A stretch of 64,000 nucleotides of DNA, from NCBI GenBank assembly GCA_009760855.2, contig WPIO01000013.1, positions 1,898,001 to 1,962,000 of the forward strand, written 5' to 3'. Positions within the stretch are counted from its first letter, which is position 1. Each line of letters opens with the position of its first letter. The notes below the pieces were generated by a model, which made no database searches, was not told where the DNA came from, and saw only the letters and a program-made list of their open reading frames with translations. Of the stretch, positions 46,725-57,869 are shown piece after piece. The stretch is from Cristatella mucedo. Its lineage: Eukaryota > Bryozoa > Phylactolaemata > Cristatellidae. A program made the translations under genes and the position numbers.

Positions 46725-47229
46725 ACAGTGTTTTCGCGCATAAGTGCACATAGGAACCGTAGACAATCACATGCCTCGTGGAACAAGTTCGTTTCAAGCT
46801 ACTTTTTCTTTATAATTTCGTCAAGTCAGAGGATGTTGTGGCGTCAGTCAAGAGCGAATTCCAGGCTCTGAGAAAGTACGAAATAAAGGCAAGGTCTCAA
46901 GAATATAAAAATTAATTAGAATTAGATGTTTATATCACAACTATTTGTTGTTGGTTTGAGGCACAGCTAGACTACTACAGTGAGAAGAACGGATAGGACG
47001 ATGCGTCCCTGTATTGAGAGAAGTAGTTTGGATTGAATGGACGGAGAGAATAAAGGGTCACCTGAAAGTGAGTGAGGTACAAAACCACGAATTAGATGGA
47101 CTGTTTGATGGGAAGCCAGTGTAGCTCGGTGAGAGGTGGTGCGCTGTGGCAACTGCGACGCTCACGACAGACAAGGATGGCTGGAAAGTTGTGCACCAAC
47201 TACAAGTGCCCGATTGCACAGGCTCAGGG

Positions 47230-47950
47230 TGCGCTCAGACCGCCGCCGCCGCCAGCGTTTTCCACCCGAATGAAGAGGCCGGCCTCTGTTTAGTCAACAG
47301 GAGAAAGTGGCGAGGCTAACGATTTTCTCTTCTTAGCTGCAGCTACAAACTATCGGCGTCACAGCCTCGGCTACTCCTTTAGATACGGTCCCCATCTGGC
47401 GGTGTCTGCACCGCGAGTCGCGCGACTACTGCCGTGCCCGACGAGGACCGTGGTCATTGCGATCTCGTGCAACGCTGCGATGTGGCCATGCGGCACATAC
47501 TGCTGCACATTGCGCGGGCAGTGAGAAAAGATGCTTTGTAAATTTTAACAATGCTAACACATTTGCGGTGTGGTGACACTGCTACCGCCTGCCGCCGCTG
47601 TTGAACTGCCGCCTGCGATCCTCCGTCGCCGTTAAATGGTAGACTTCTCTGCGATACTGACTTGGATTCGTTATGCTACGAAATGGCGGCTCGTCGTTGC
47701 TACGGTTGCTCGTCGTTGCTATGTCGTCTATGATATGGCTATGTTGTGATATGGCGGCTCGTCGTTGCTGCCGTGTACGGCTGCTGTCGGCATACCTGCG
47801 TGCATTGGAGCTGGACCGACAAGTCGCTAGCCATGATTCCAATATTTGGTGCTCCGCCGGTATTCGTTCGCTTGCCGGCTGAGACTGGTGTGGCTGCAAG
47901 CGCCATGCTCGCGGCCTAGTTATTACCTGGTGTAGAAGCCGCACAGCCCA
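47230..47950. other. Between LINE copies; nothing recognised
   Basis: Local short repeats of ATGGCGGCTCGTCGTTGCT at about 47682-47770 (two to three diverged copies). No gene recognised. Confidence 0.4.
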
Positions 47951-47952
47951 CT

Positions 47953-48010
47953 AATAATAATAATAATAATAATGATAATACTACATTTATACAGCGCCCT
48001 AAGAGAACTG

Positions 48011-48048
<38 letters not shown>

Positions 48049-48310
48049 GGAACTTTACAGATGCTGTGTAGAAAGCATTGTCAAATGCTTGGTGGTAACA
48101 ACCGGAAGAAGCAGGCATAAGTGTTAGGCAGCAGTGCAAGCAGGTACAGGTACAAGAAAAACAAATTGCAAAGACGCAAAAGGTGCGTTTTAATCGTAAA
48201 AAAAAGTTCGTCGAACTCCTCACTAAGACATTTCGTACGAAGAGCGGAGCAAAAAGAACCAATATGCGCCTTAAGAAAGTTGCTGTGCTGCCATAAAAGG
48301 CCGTCTAGCG
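47953..48310 (-). mobile_element. LINE-A relative with expanded hairpin loop, minus strand
   Basis: AATAATAATAATAATAATG tail, TACAGCGCCCTAAGAG, then a (CT)n run at 48013-48047 in the hairpin, CTAGGAACTTTAC, GATGCTGTGTAGAAAGC and a reading with KAHIGSFCSALRTKCL. Shares structure with 62113-62440 and is a separate subfamily. Confidence 0.75.
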
Positions 48311-48512
48311 CCTTGCCCCTCCCACCGTGCCGAACAACGCGGGTGGCGCTCTCGTGCGATCTGAAAGCCTCGCCACTCGCCTGCCTCCACTGCTTCATCC
48401 CACAGCTCGAAGCGACGCCGGGACGCGGGGATCCCCCGCTAATCTTGGCCGCGCCGAAATGCTAAGCTGTCATCTTTCGTCGTGGACCTCGTGACTCTAA
48501 AAAAAAACAATT

Positions 48513-48675
48513 AGCCGATTAAACGACTTCTTTGTCATGGCGGCAGAAGAGCCTTAGCGTCTATTACCGCCGTTCGCAGCTGGTAATAAAGGATTGCCCA
48601 CTGCTGGATTCGAACCCACGACGTCGGTCGTGAAGAGCGAGCGCCTCACTTCCTGGGCTATCGCGGCCCAGTGCT
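48513..48675 (-). mobile_element. SINE-1 copy, near complete, minus strand
   Basis: On the minus strand: GGGCCGCGATAGCCCAGG head with A box, CGCTCGCTCTTCACGACC, B box GGGTTCGAATCC, AGCAGTGGGCAATCC, TTTATTACCAGCTGCGAACG, GGTAATAGACGCTAAGGC and TCTTCTGCCGCC. A and B boxes lie about 43 nt apart, which suits an internal pol III promoter. Confidence 0.88.
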
Positions 48676-48743
48676 TTACTGTGTGCCTGTGCTCACAGCT
48701 AAAACCACACGTTGCAACGAAATAAAGTAATGCAGTGTAACTC

Positions 48744-48868
48744 ATAATAATAATAATAATAATATTGCACTTGATAAAGCGCCCTCAGAGAACTTAATCT
48801 CTTTCTAGGCGCTTCACACTTGCTGCAAAGTGATATGCAATTGAATAGTAAGTAAAATCATACTCGTC
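48744..48868 (-). mobile_element. LINE-A hairpin and 3' UTR fragment, minus strand
   Basis: ATAATAATAATAATAATATTG tail, AAAGCGCCCTCAGAG...CTAGGCGCTTCAC, GCTGCAAAGTGATATGC, then joins a LINE-B 3' end at about 48869. Confidence 0.85.
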
Positions 48869-50530
48869 TCCGTCCGCAGCTCAACAAAGCCACAGAGACT
48901 AAGTGGGTGCAACGTTAGAGAGTGTATTCAGTGAAGTGAAGGCGCAAGCGGCTTTTGTAGCGGCATCCAGTAGCCAGCACACTTCATCTCATGCTGAAAA
49001 GAGAAAGTGATAACTGTCGTGGAGTCGGAAGGGCAATCAAGGAAGTGAGTAGCGCGAAAGAAGCAGCTCGGGACGGGTAGAAAGGATTTGCCCCAGTCGG
49101 CAGCGGGAGTGTAGATTTCGTCGAGTACGAAGTGTGGAAGTGAGTTCCACAGTCAAGGACCAAGTCAAGGTCAAGGCCCCGCAGAGTTAAAGCTTCTATT
49201 GTCAACGGTCTTTAAGCGTAGGAATGGAACGGATGATGTATTGTCCATAGAGGACCTGAAGGCACGAATAGGTTGAAACAGGCGAAGCAGTTCGGCTAGA
49301 TATGATGGAGCAAAGCTATTGCGGGCCTTATTAGTCAGCGTAAGAGCTTTGCTCTATTTCCGTCGATCAAATGGAGTCATCGGAGCTCCTTTAGTAAAGG
49401 AAGCACACGACAAACTTGTCGGATTTTTTAACTTGCCAGGGAGGAGAGCAGTTTCAGTGGAGTGGTGTCGCTTAAGTCCCGACTGAAAATCTTCTGAAGT
49501 TTCATTCTTTGCAACGCGTGCTTCAAGCTGCTTAGCGACAATCTTTTCAAACGTGTTTGACAAAAAAGGAAAAAGGGAAAACAGGTGATAGTTTGCTAGG
49601 ATCTCTGAATCCGGTCAAGGCACTTTAAGTATCGGTCTAACGATGGTTGATTTGAAGAACTTAAAAAACTTGATGGTCGATTTGAAGAACTTGAAGAACC
49701 TTATTATCCAGAGTAGCATGACAAAACTCTGAGCTATGGCTTGTCTAAGTTTTGCTGCCAATGAAAACCACAGATGTGATGATATAGGATCTTCAGGGTA
49801 CAAGCGTAGTTTTTACTCAAATTTATCAAGATAGCCACTTCGCATGCAGAAACCTCGGAAAAAATCTCTCAAGGAAGGTCACAGGTTGCAACTCAAACAA
49901 TTGCTTCAGTCGGCGAGGGCTTTAGGGAGGCATCAATAGGTCAACTTTTTCAATGAAGACTGTTGAAAAATGGTCCGCAGAATGGCCGTTAGTGAAATCT
50001 CCGTGTAATGAAACCTCGCAGAGTTGGTAAGTAAAGTGTTCACCGCCTTATAAATTCGTTTTTTGAGTCCAACTGGCAGAGCTTCAGTTTTCAAGTGGAA
50101 AAAGTTTTTCTAAGATTCCAGATGTAGACACGGAGAAAGTCTTAGAAACTGGCTAGATCGCCGTAAGGCCCAGAGTTCCTAGAGTGGCATCCAAGCCGCC
50201 GCTTAATATGGCGGATCTTTCGAGGTCTTGTGGGTAAACTGAAGTAATCTCCGTGACTCTGTACACGGACAAAGTGTAAAGAGCACGCTCGTCAAGGGTA
50301 ATCCTACGTTTCATGTTCACTGTCTCAGTGAAGGTATCGAAGCTTTCGGTCGAGTCTGCGCGCAGACCACCTGCCTTACAGACAGATTTAAAAAACAATC
50401 TCTACGTCAATGTTTTTTCACTTTCGTCACAGGAAAAACTCGACGCTACATTGAACGTGCGACGAAACAGCGGAGCGGTAAAGGAGACCGAGCAATGATC
50501 CGAGATGGTCAATGAGCATACACCAAGTTC
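48869..50530 (-). mobile_element. LINE-B copy with internal deletion of the RT core, minus strand
   Basis: From the 3' end: C-terminal coding part (48980-49420), then directly, with no RT core, the RT N-terminal segment (FEKIVAKQLEARV and [13 protein letters not shown] at 49420-49560), then upstream RT/linker (49600-50150) and the linker homologous to 7450-7620 (50150-50500). The block with DLSAAFD, GVPQGS and YADD is missing. A 25-bp direct repeat (GTTGATTTGAAGAACTT) lies at 49646-49695. Confidence 0.78.
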
Positions 50531-51530
50531 AGTTGGGGCAGACATTTGTAATTATAGCGAGATCCAAGATACGGCCACCGATTTAAATGATTTATGTACT
50601 CCCGATAGCCGACGTAAGGACTGCATCTTAATTAAAATTTAAATTTAAAAAATACATGCTCACCACGAATGCTTGCAGTCTGGTGGCCATCCATTGTCGC
50701 TCTGAGTCTCGAAGAGAATTTACCGCGGATGCTGACGATCAGGAGTCACCCGTGCGACGAGGCGCGTGACGGAAAGTCGTCAATTGTTCTCGATGACCGC
50801 TCTGCAAGCGAGATTAATAGCTAATTAATAATTAATAGATTAATTTTCAAGGATTTTCTGCCGCTAAATGTAAAAGGCTGCTACGTCAGCCAACCTTTAC
50901 TTGAATGTTTAGCACATTATAGCGAGTAGTCAAAATTCGTATTTCCTATAGTGCCGGTAGTTCGCCGCCTTGTCCCAAAAATTGCATTTCATCTTAAAGC
51001 TGCAGGTCTAAATCTACTTATTGCAAAGTAGTGAAATTTGTCTAGCACGTGAAAGCAACATTTAGATTAAATCCGGCAAATTTATCATATTAGTTTTTAA
51101 CTATTTTCGTTGATGTGGAAAAATCCTGACTTTTGTATTCAGATATAATCTTTCTTGCTGTAGATTATTTCATAACTTGTAGAACTGCAGAAAAGTCTGC
51201 GATCATTACTGTGAGGGCTTGAATATACAGCTCAATAGGAAAACGTTCAAAACGGTGGCTCATGAATAAATGGTAAATGTAGTGGCTCATGAACAATGCT
51301 CTCCGACACAAGCAGCTCTCGTAAGGGTACTTACTAACATTCTCGCCCCCTGACATAGAGCGCTCTAACGTGCGTTCTTGTTCGTTGCAGAATTCTTCCG
51401 AAAACCAAAGTTCTTGCGAACATCGTATACGGAAACGATACAGCTAAGACCTGTTTAAAGTTATTCTGATTGTTATTTGATCGCAGCGCGTAAGAAATTA
51501 CGTGCCTATGGACATCTAGACGCTTATCGC
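50531..51530. other. Between LINE copies; nothing recognised
   Basis: AT-rich sequence, no motif or SINE/LINE signature that I can place. It may hold the decayed 5' part of one of the flanking LINEs. Confidence 0.4.
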
Positions 51531-51899
51531 TTCGGGCTGCTGGGTCTCCCACGCCGGCGGCTGCCTCAGCTTTACCGGCGGCTAGTAACCTGCTTGTTAG
51601 TTATGATCGTCAGCAGCTGTTATCGCTTCGTCGTCGCATATCAAATGCATTCCTAGATATTAATGTTGTTGCTCAGATTCATGATTCATAAGATTCATAA
51701 GATTCATGAACTATGCATTAACAAAAGAAAAGGACCCCGTAGCCGCCGCGGTGGCCGGAACCGCCAGCTCAGATGCCGCTCGTTGGGCGGAACCTGCAAG
51801 CTGAGTACCAGCTCGTTCGGTATTCCTAGCATTGTCTCGAACCGCTCAGCACGCTCCCCCACATGCGTCACTGTAAATTCCTCAAACTTAGTGGTCATC

Positions 51900-52694
51900 A
51901 AGCCTGTTGTAACCCCATCGGCCAGACTTAACGCTTGCCTTTGGAATCCTCGCTCAATGTGCAATAAACCTCTAGTAATAAGCGACCTTATTTCTGAAAA
52001 TGGTATCGACCTGCTCGCCCTAACTAAAACTTGGCTGAAATCGATAAACTGTCCGACAATTAAAGATGCTACTCCATCCGGTTTCTCGTTCTTTCACACC
52101 CCTAGATCAATCATAACTGTAGGCGGAGTTGCTATTATCGTGCGCTCGAAATTCAACTTCAAGCCATTTGCGGTACCCTCGAAGCAGTCTTTTGAATCAA
52201 TTGTCTTGGTCTCACCCGAAAACAAGCTACCGATAGTGGCAGTAGTCTGTCGCCCACCACGTACCAAATCCTCCTTTATCTCAGATTTCTCCGATCTCAT
52301 TTCGATTCTGTGTGCAAGAAATCGATCCTTCCTCGTAATGGGTGATTTCAACGTTCACTTTGATAACTTATCTGACGCTTTCAGCACCGAATTTCGTGCA
52401 TTGACTGACTCATTGTCTCTTGTGGCTCATGTGCATGGCCCTACCTACGTCAAGTGTCACACACTCGACCAGATTTTCTCATATAACTGCACTTTGTCAT
52501 CACCAATTATTACCAAATCATGCTTATCTGACCACATGCAGATCTCATTCAATCTACAGTGTGTGCCCACTTCCTCCTCTAAAAATATCTGTGAATCGCG
52601 AAACCTCAAGACCCTTAACATCGATGCTGTCCGTGCGAGAATATCTGCTTCACTCTGCTTCTCAATCCTCCCTCCGATCTGTCATCATTGGTAG
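51900..52694 (+). pseudogene. LINE-A endonuclease-encoding part of ORF2, broken
   Basis: Open for 343 codons from 51663, ending at a premature stop at 52692-52694. It has the metal-dependent apurinic-endonuclease order (N-x-x-x-x-P-R-S, TxTW, GDFN, SDH). TETW is TKTW, so catalysis is probably lost. In an intact element it would be fused to the RT. Confidence 0.85.
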
Positions 52695-53592
52695 ATAGCT
52701 TCAACACGACACTAGCTGACACGCTAGACGAATTTGCTCCTCTGACAAAGCGCACTGTGCGCCCCCGCCCAGACGGCCTATGGTTTACCGCAGACATTAA
52801 ACTAGCCAAGTCTACTAAACGAAAGCTTGAAAAAGCATACAAAAGATCCGGACTAACTGTCCATCGAAAGGCATATGAAGACTACTGTAGGTCGTACCAA
52901 TCGATCCTAGCAAAGGCTAAGTCTAGTTTTTATTAAAACATTGTTGAATCACAGATGCACAATCAAAAAATGCTGATGTCGACAATAAACCATCTCCTCA
53001 ACCGTTCCCAGATTAGCTCCTTACCTGATGATCCTAATGATGATCTAGCCGATCGCTTCTCTCGATTCTTTGTGCAGAAGATAGACAAGATAAGGGAATC
53101 CATCCCTGCGATGACAACCTCCCCACTAGAATGCTGTTCCTCGGTTCCTGGCTGCACCTCTATGTCTGCATTTAAGCAAGTCACTAGTGATCTAGTCCTA
53201 AAGTTTGTATCTCAATCAAAGAAGACAACAAGTCATCTGGACCCTATTCCCACTGTCCTGCTCTTACGTTGCATTGATCTGCTGCTGCCATGCATAACTA
53301 ACATAATTAATATGTCATTAGCCTCAGGTCATGTCTCAGCACCTTTCAAAAAGCTGTAGTCATGCCACTTCTCCAGAAAGCTACACTTGACCAAGAGAAC
53401 TTGAGCAACTACCGCCCAGTTTCCCTTCTACCATTCCTATCAAAGACACTCTAACGGGTCGTGGCGGACCAGCTGAACTTGTTTATCGAAACCTCACACC
53501 TTGCTAGTAAGTTCCAGTCTGGCTTTAGAGCCAATCACTCTACAGAGTCAGCATTGCTTCGGGTATAAAACGACCTACTTAGGAATGCAGAC

Positions 53593-54249
53593 ATGGGTAG
53601 AGTGTCTCTGCTTGTTTTGCTTGATCTTTCGGCAGCTTTTGATACCATCGATCACAAAGTTCTTCTAGAGCGCCTCTCATCTCACCTGGGCATCACTGAC
53701 ACTGCTCTGCAGTGGTTCAGGTCCTATCTCAGTGGGAGACTCAAGAGTATTGATGTGAATGGACAAAGATCATCTGAAGTACCTCTGAAATATGGAGTAC
53801 CTCAGGGCTCCGTGCTAGTTCCGGTTCTTTTCACGGTTTATACTCTGCCTCTTGCCGATGGGATTGCCAAGCACAATCTAGGCTTTCACTTCTATGCGGA
53901 TGACACTCAGTTGTACCTTTGCTTTGATCCCTCCCAGCCTTCTAGCACCTCAAATTCTCTAAACTCACTTGCTGCATGCATTGATGACATCCGCACATGG
54001 ATGGCAGCAAATTTTCTAAAACTTAACGATGATAAAACTAACTTACTAGTAATGGGCAAACCCAGTGTGATCCAGAGATTGGACAGGCTGACGCTCAAAA
54101 TTGGCTCTGCTAGCATATCTCCAGTTGAATCAGCTCGAAATCTAGGTGTAATATTCCAAAGCGACCACTCGTTATACGACCATATCAGCTCCACAGTCAA
54201 ATGCGCCTATTTTCAGCTTCATAACATTGCTAAAATTCGGCTTGTTTAG
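53593..54249 (+). pseudogene. LINE-A reverse transcriptase core, partial frame
   Basis: A 218-codon open stretch with [38 protein letters not shown] and FLKLNDDKTNLLVMGKPS. The catalytic YADD is intact. The frame is closed by a stop after AKIRLV and upstream by stops within the RT N-terminus. Confidence 0.85.
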
Positions 54250-54999
54250 ATAAAGATGCCACGTCCAAGTTGGTCCATGCATTCGTGACATCCCGTCTCG
54301 ACTTCTGCAACTCACTGCGTACTGGCCTACCAGCATGTGCGATCAGGCGATTGCAGTTGGTGCAAAACTCTGCAGCTAGGCTTGTCTGTCGTGAGCGTCG
54401 CAGTTGCCACATTACTCCACTTCTCGCCGACCTGCAATGGCTACCAGTCAAGCAACGGATTGACTTCAAGGTTTTGTCGCTTACTTTTAGGTCCCTTCAT
54501 TCTATGGCTCCAGCCTATCTGTCAGATATACTACCCCATCAGGCTAAGCATCGTACCACACGCTTTTCGGAATCCAACAATCTAGAAATACCTCATACAA
54601 ACCTTAAATCCTTTGGAGACCGTGCATTTAGTTCATATGCTCCCAAAGCCTGGAACTCCCTCCCGACCTGCGTCAGAACATCCCCTGACCTGACCACATT
54701 TAAAAGGAACTTAAAAACACACCTATTTAGGACAGCATTTAGTTGGTCCCTGTGATTCGTCCTTGATGTGCTCATGCGTGCTGACACTGTGCATGCTGCC
54801 ACTAACCACATTTGCATGCTGACCCTGTGCATGTCAACCCTAACCATATTATTCATTTCGTTTGTTTTTCAAGCATGATTTTACTTACCATTTAATTGCA
54901 TTTCACTTTACAACAAATGTAAAGCGCCTAGAGAGAGATTAAGTTCTCTGAGGGCGCTTTATCAAGTGAATTATTATTATTATTATTATTACTAGTCCT

Positions 55000-55285
55000 T
55001 GTTGATGCGTGACTGAGAATGGTGGGGCCAGCGCCTCGAATGGCGGCTTACAAGTCATTCAAGCTGCTCAGATCACGAAAGTATGCCGACGTTAGCAGAT
55101 CGCAACAGCGAATCACGGCAGCATTTAAGAGGGTTTCGACTAAATATAACAAGACCAAGTCGTTAACGAAGAGCAGCCTATTAGATTGCCACAAAAAGGT
55201 ACACCAACACACTTACGGCAACTACGTATCACATTTATACAAACTAAAACTAAAAGTACAACTGATTTACCATCACTCAGATAAT
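55000..55285. other. Short unrecognised stretch
   Basis: A plus-strand open frame (55019-55291) is Lys/Ser-rich, with no recognised motif. Confidence 0.3.
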
Positions 55286-55452
55286 GGCTGATTTAACAGT
55301 CTATTTTTATTAGCAGCAGAAGAGCCTTGCATGCTTTCACCACCACTTTTAGTGATACAAAGGATCGCCCACAGCATGATTTGAACGCATGCCCTCAGGA
55401 CCGAGGTCATGATGAGCAACCGCCTTACCCAGTGTGCCATCACGGCTCACCG
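55286..55452 (-). mobile_element. SINE-1 copy, minus strand
   Basis: On the minus strand: GGTGAGCCGTGATGGCACAC head, CTCATCATGACCTCGGTCC, B-box region GCGTTCAAATC, TGTGGGCGATCC, and the tail TAAATCAGCC. It most resembles the copy at 7710-7867, suggesting a subfamily with the GTGAGCCGTGATGG start. Confidence 0.78.
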
Positions 55453-55880
55453 TATGTCCAGTGTACACACTGTAGATTGCAGATTCTGTCACGTCTAGTA
55501 CCTAATGCTTATACTTCAGGAACTTATCTCTGACGGAGCGACCCTCACAAGTTCGGCTAGCGTCACAAAGAATGCAAAGCGCATAGACCTGAAGTTCGCA
55601 ATACGCCAACGGTAAAATACGTGTATTTGTGTGAGCAGTCGCACACCCGAAGATCAAATCGAAAATACGGCAGTCAGTGTATTAGCTATCGCAGGAAGCC
55701 ACGGAGAAGCACGATCTCCATGACAGATCCTAGCTCTGGAGAATCTCGAAGTGTATTATTGGGTCCGCTGTTCTCCTTCGTAGACTTCCACCCACGTAGT
55801 ATGCTCAAAGGTACAACGGACCCAACAGGTAGCTATGCAGCGCTCAATATTCTTTACCCAGCGCTAACAGAAACACCGTA
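55453..55880. other. Unrecognised stretch before LINE-B
   Basis: A plus-strand open frame at 55621-55884 has no recognised motif. It may be 5' LINE-B sequence, but no homologous copy in the window confirms it. Confidence 0.35.
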
Positions 55881-56711
55881 TTAGACAAGCCCGCTCCGAC
55901 TAAAGCAATCGCTGTTCTACAACTTGTGACCTTCCTTAAAAGGTTTTCCGAGGTTTCTGCATGCGATGTGGCTATCCTAATAAGGTCTAGCAAAAAGAGC
56001 TCGTCTCCTGAAGACATTATGACATCATCTCTGTGGTCTTCACTGCAGACCAAATTAGCCCTGCAATAACCAAGATTTTTAATGCTTTTCTGAGAAAAGG
56101 GGTCGTCCCCAAGTCCTTCAAATCGGCAATCGTTTGACCCATACTTAAAAGCCTGAATTAGATACAGAGATCCTTGTAAACTATCGCCCAGTTTCCCTTC
56201 TTCTTTTCAAGTCAAAGATTCTTGAAAACACTGTTGCTAAGTAGCTAGTTGAGCATATTGAAAATAATGAAACGCCAGAAAACATTCCAATCAGGGTTCA
56301 ACACAGGGCAGCACTCCACCGAAACTGCTCTCCTCCGTGTTGACAATGACATTATACGTGGCAATGACGACTGGAATATCACTGCCCTAGCTCTGCTAGA
56401 TCTGTCTGCTGCCTTCGACACCATTGATCACGATGTTCTGCTTTAACGACTGAGAACAACTATCGGTCAGGCAGACGAAGCACTGGCGTGGTTTAAATCG
56501 TACTTGTCTGACCATGTTCGATCTGTGTTATATGGGGGTCAGGTCTCACACACGAGAAGGGTCACCCGTGGAGTCCCTTAAGGGTCTGTACTTGGTCCTT
56601 TGCTGTTTTCCATTTATGCACAACCTCTGGGAAAAGTGATTAAGGGCCATGGAATAGGATATCACTTTTATGCTTCAATTGCATTTCCCTTTGCAGCAAA
56701 GGTAAAGCGCC

Positions 56712-56754
<43 letters not shown>

Positions 56755-57865
56755 AGTTCTCTGGGGGCGCTTTATCAAGTGCATTATTATTATTAACATT
56801 ATTATTATGCTGGCGATACTCAGCTGTATATGTCATTCAAAACATTGGAATCTGTTGCAGCAACTGAAAAAACTGAATGCTTGCCTTGCCGATATTCGAT
56901 CCTGGATGTCGGAAAACTTCCTGAAATTAAATGATGATAAAACCGAGCTGCTGCTCAAAGGACACCCTAAGCGTGTGGCTGGATTAAAAGGCTTTGCTGT
57001 TCTAATAGGGGATGCTTATGTGTGACCATCACCATGTGCTTAAAATTTAGGTGTCGTTTTCAACAGCTGCGTAAAATTTAAAAGTTTCATTCAGAAGACT
57101 GCTTCTACAGCTAGCCAGCACGTCCAATCCCTATCCAAGATCAGGAGCTGTCTTCCATAGTGGCTTGCAAAAAATTTAACTAGCTCCTTAGTTCTGTCTC
57201 GGCTTGATTATTGTAATTTCTTTTTGGCTGGGTTACCAAAGAAAGCAACTAGGCCACTGCATCTGACTATGAATATGGCTGCTAGGCTAGTCTTCAAGTC
57301 CCAGAGGTTAGAGCTCGTGTCTCCTTTGCTAAAAGAGCTAGGATGGATGCCGGTTGAGCGACGGATACAGAGCAAAGTTCTTACGCTGACCCACAAGGCC
57401 CGCCACGGCTTGACTCCTTCTTCCCTAGCTGAACTGCTGCATCAGTTTCAGCCTCTTCGCGCCCTCAAGTCCTGTGTGGACAATAAATTAGCCGTTCCAT
57501 TCCTCCACTTAAAGACCGTTGGCGACAGAAGTTTGAGCTCTGCAGGTCCTAGACCGTGGTACTCGCTTCCACAATTCTTACGCAACGACATCTACTCTCC
57601 TGCTGCCGACTATGGCTCATCCTTTTCAGCGGTCCAGAGCTGCTACTTCCATGCTACTCACTACCTCAACCGCTCTCCTGACTCTGCTATGCTTTCCACT
57701 TTCTCGTTGTTGCGTGAGACGAAGCCTGTTGGCAACCGAATGCGTACCGAAAGCCGCTTTGGCTGTGAGTGCGCTATACAAAATTCTCCGGCGTAACACC
57801 CACATAGTCATTATCACTTTGTGGACTCACAGACGGAGATAAATTACATTAGAAAGCGCAAGGAC
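55880..57865 (+). mobile_element. LINE-B, longest copy (RT to 3' tail), interrupted by a LINE-A tail
   Basis: RT N-terminal segment (VTFLKRFSEVS, about 55918), [34 protein letters not shown] (56396-56446), then the LINE-A insertion at 56675-56804 exactly inside the YADD motif (YHFYA | DDTQLYMSF), FLKLNDDKTELLLKGHP, then the C-terminal part (57224-57796; ELGWMPVERRIQSKVL, TPSSLAELL, RTESRFGCECAI) and 3' tail. Stops at 56444 and 56579 and others break the frame. No endonuclease is attached here. Confidence 0.87.
56675..56804 (+). mobile_element. LINE-A tail insertion with target-site duplication, inside LINE-B RT
   Basis: CAATTGCATTTCCCTTTGC, GCAAAGGTAAAGCGCC, a (GA)n expansion at 56712-56750 in the hairpin stem, TTGAGTTCTCTGGGGGCG, CTTTATCAAGTGC and an ATTATTATTATTAAC tail. 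TTATGCT flanks it at 56668-56674 and 56805-56811; removing one copy restores the LINE-B reading through YADD. Confidence 0.92.
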
Positions 57866-57869
57866 CAGC

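Larger units (their letters stand above)
46270..47227 (-). mobile_element. LINE-A-related copy, split by LINE-B
   Basis: A degraded hairpin lies at 46280-46330 (GGCATCCTCTGAGAAGC...CGTAGCAATTTAC). The 3' UTR resumes at 46734 (GTTTTCGCGCATAAGTGC) and the C-terminal part runs to 47227 (GGACTGTTTGATGGGAAGCC, GGTGAGAGGTGGTGCGC). Old copy with many changes. Confidence 0.7.
51540..54990 (+). mobile_element. LINE-A, longest copy (endonuclease, RT, C-terminus, 3' tail), inactive
   Basis: Order: N-terminal leader, endonuclease (51900-52560; NACLWNPRS, GGVAIIV, MGDFNVHF at 52337, SDH at 52529), linker, RT (53360-54200; [26 protein letters not shown] at 53893-53904), C-terminal domain (54270-54752; PLLADLQWLPVKQR), 3' UTR, hairpin 54920-54963 and (ATT)n. 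The endonuclease residue usually Glu in LTETW is Lys here (52026-52028). Stops or frameshifts lie near 52690, 52935, 53357, 53453, 53568 and 54247. No ORF1 is seen upstream. Class L2/CR1-like by motif. Confidence 0.9.

Noticed and set aside
48540-48675. Possible functional tRNA gene (A box, B box)
   Set aside because: The same sequence recurs at least ten times with a shared non-tRNA body and tail, so it is a SINE.
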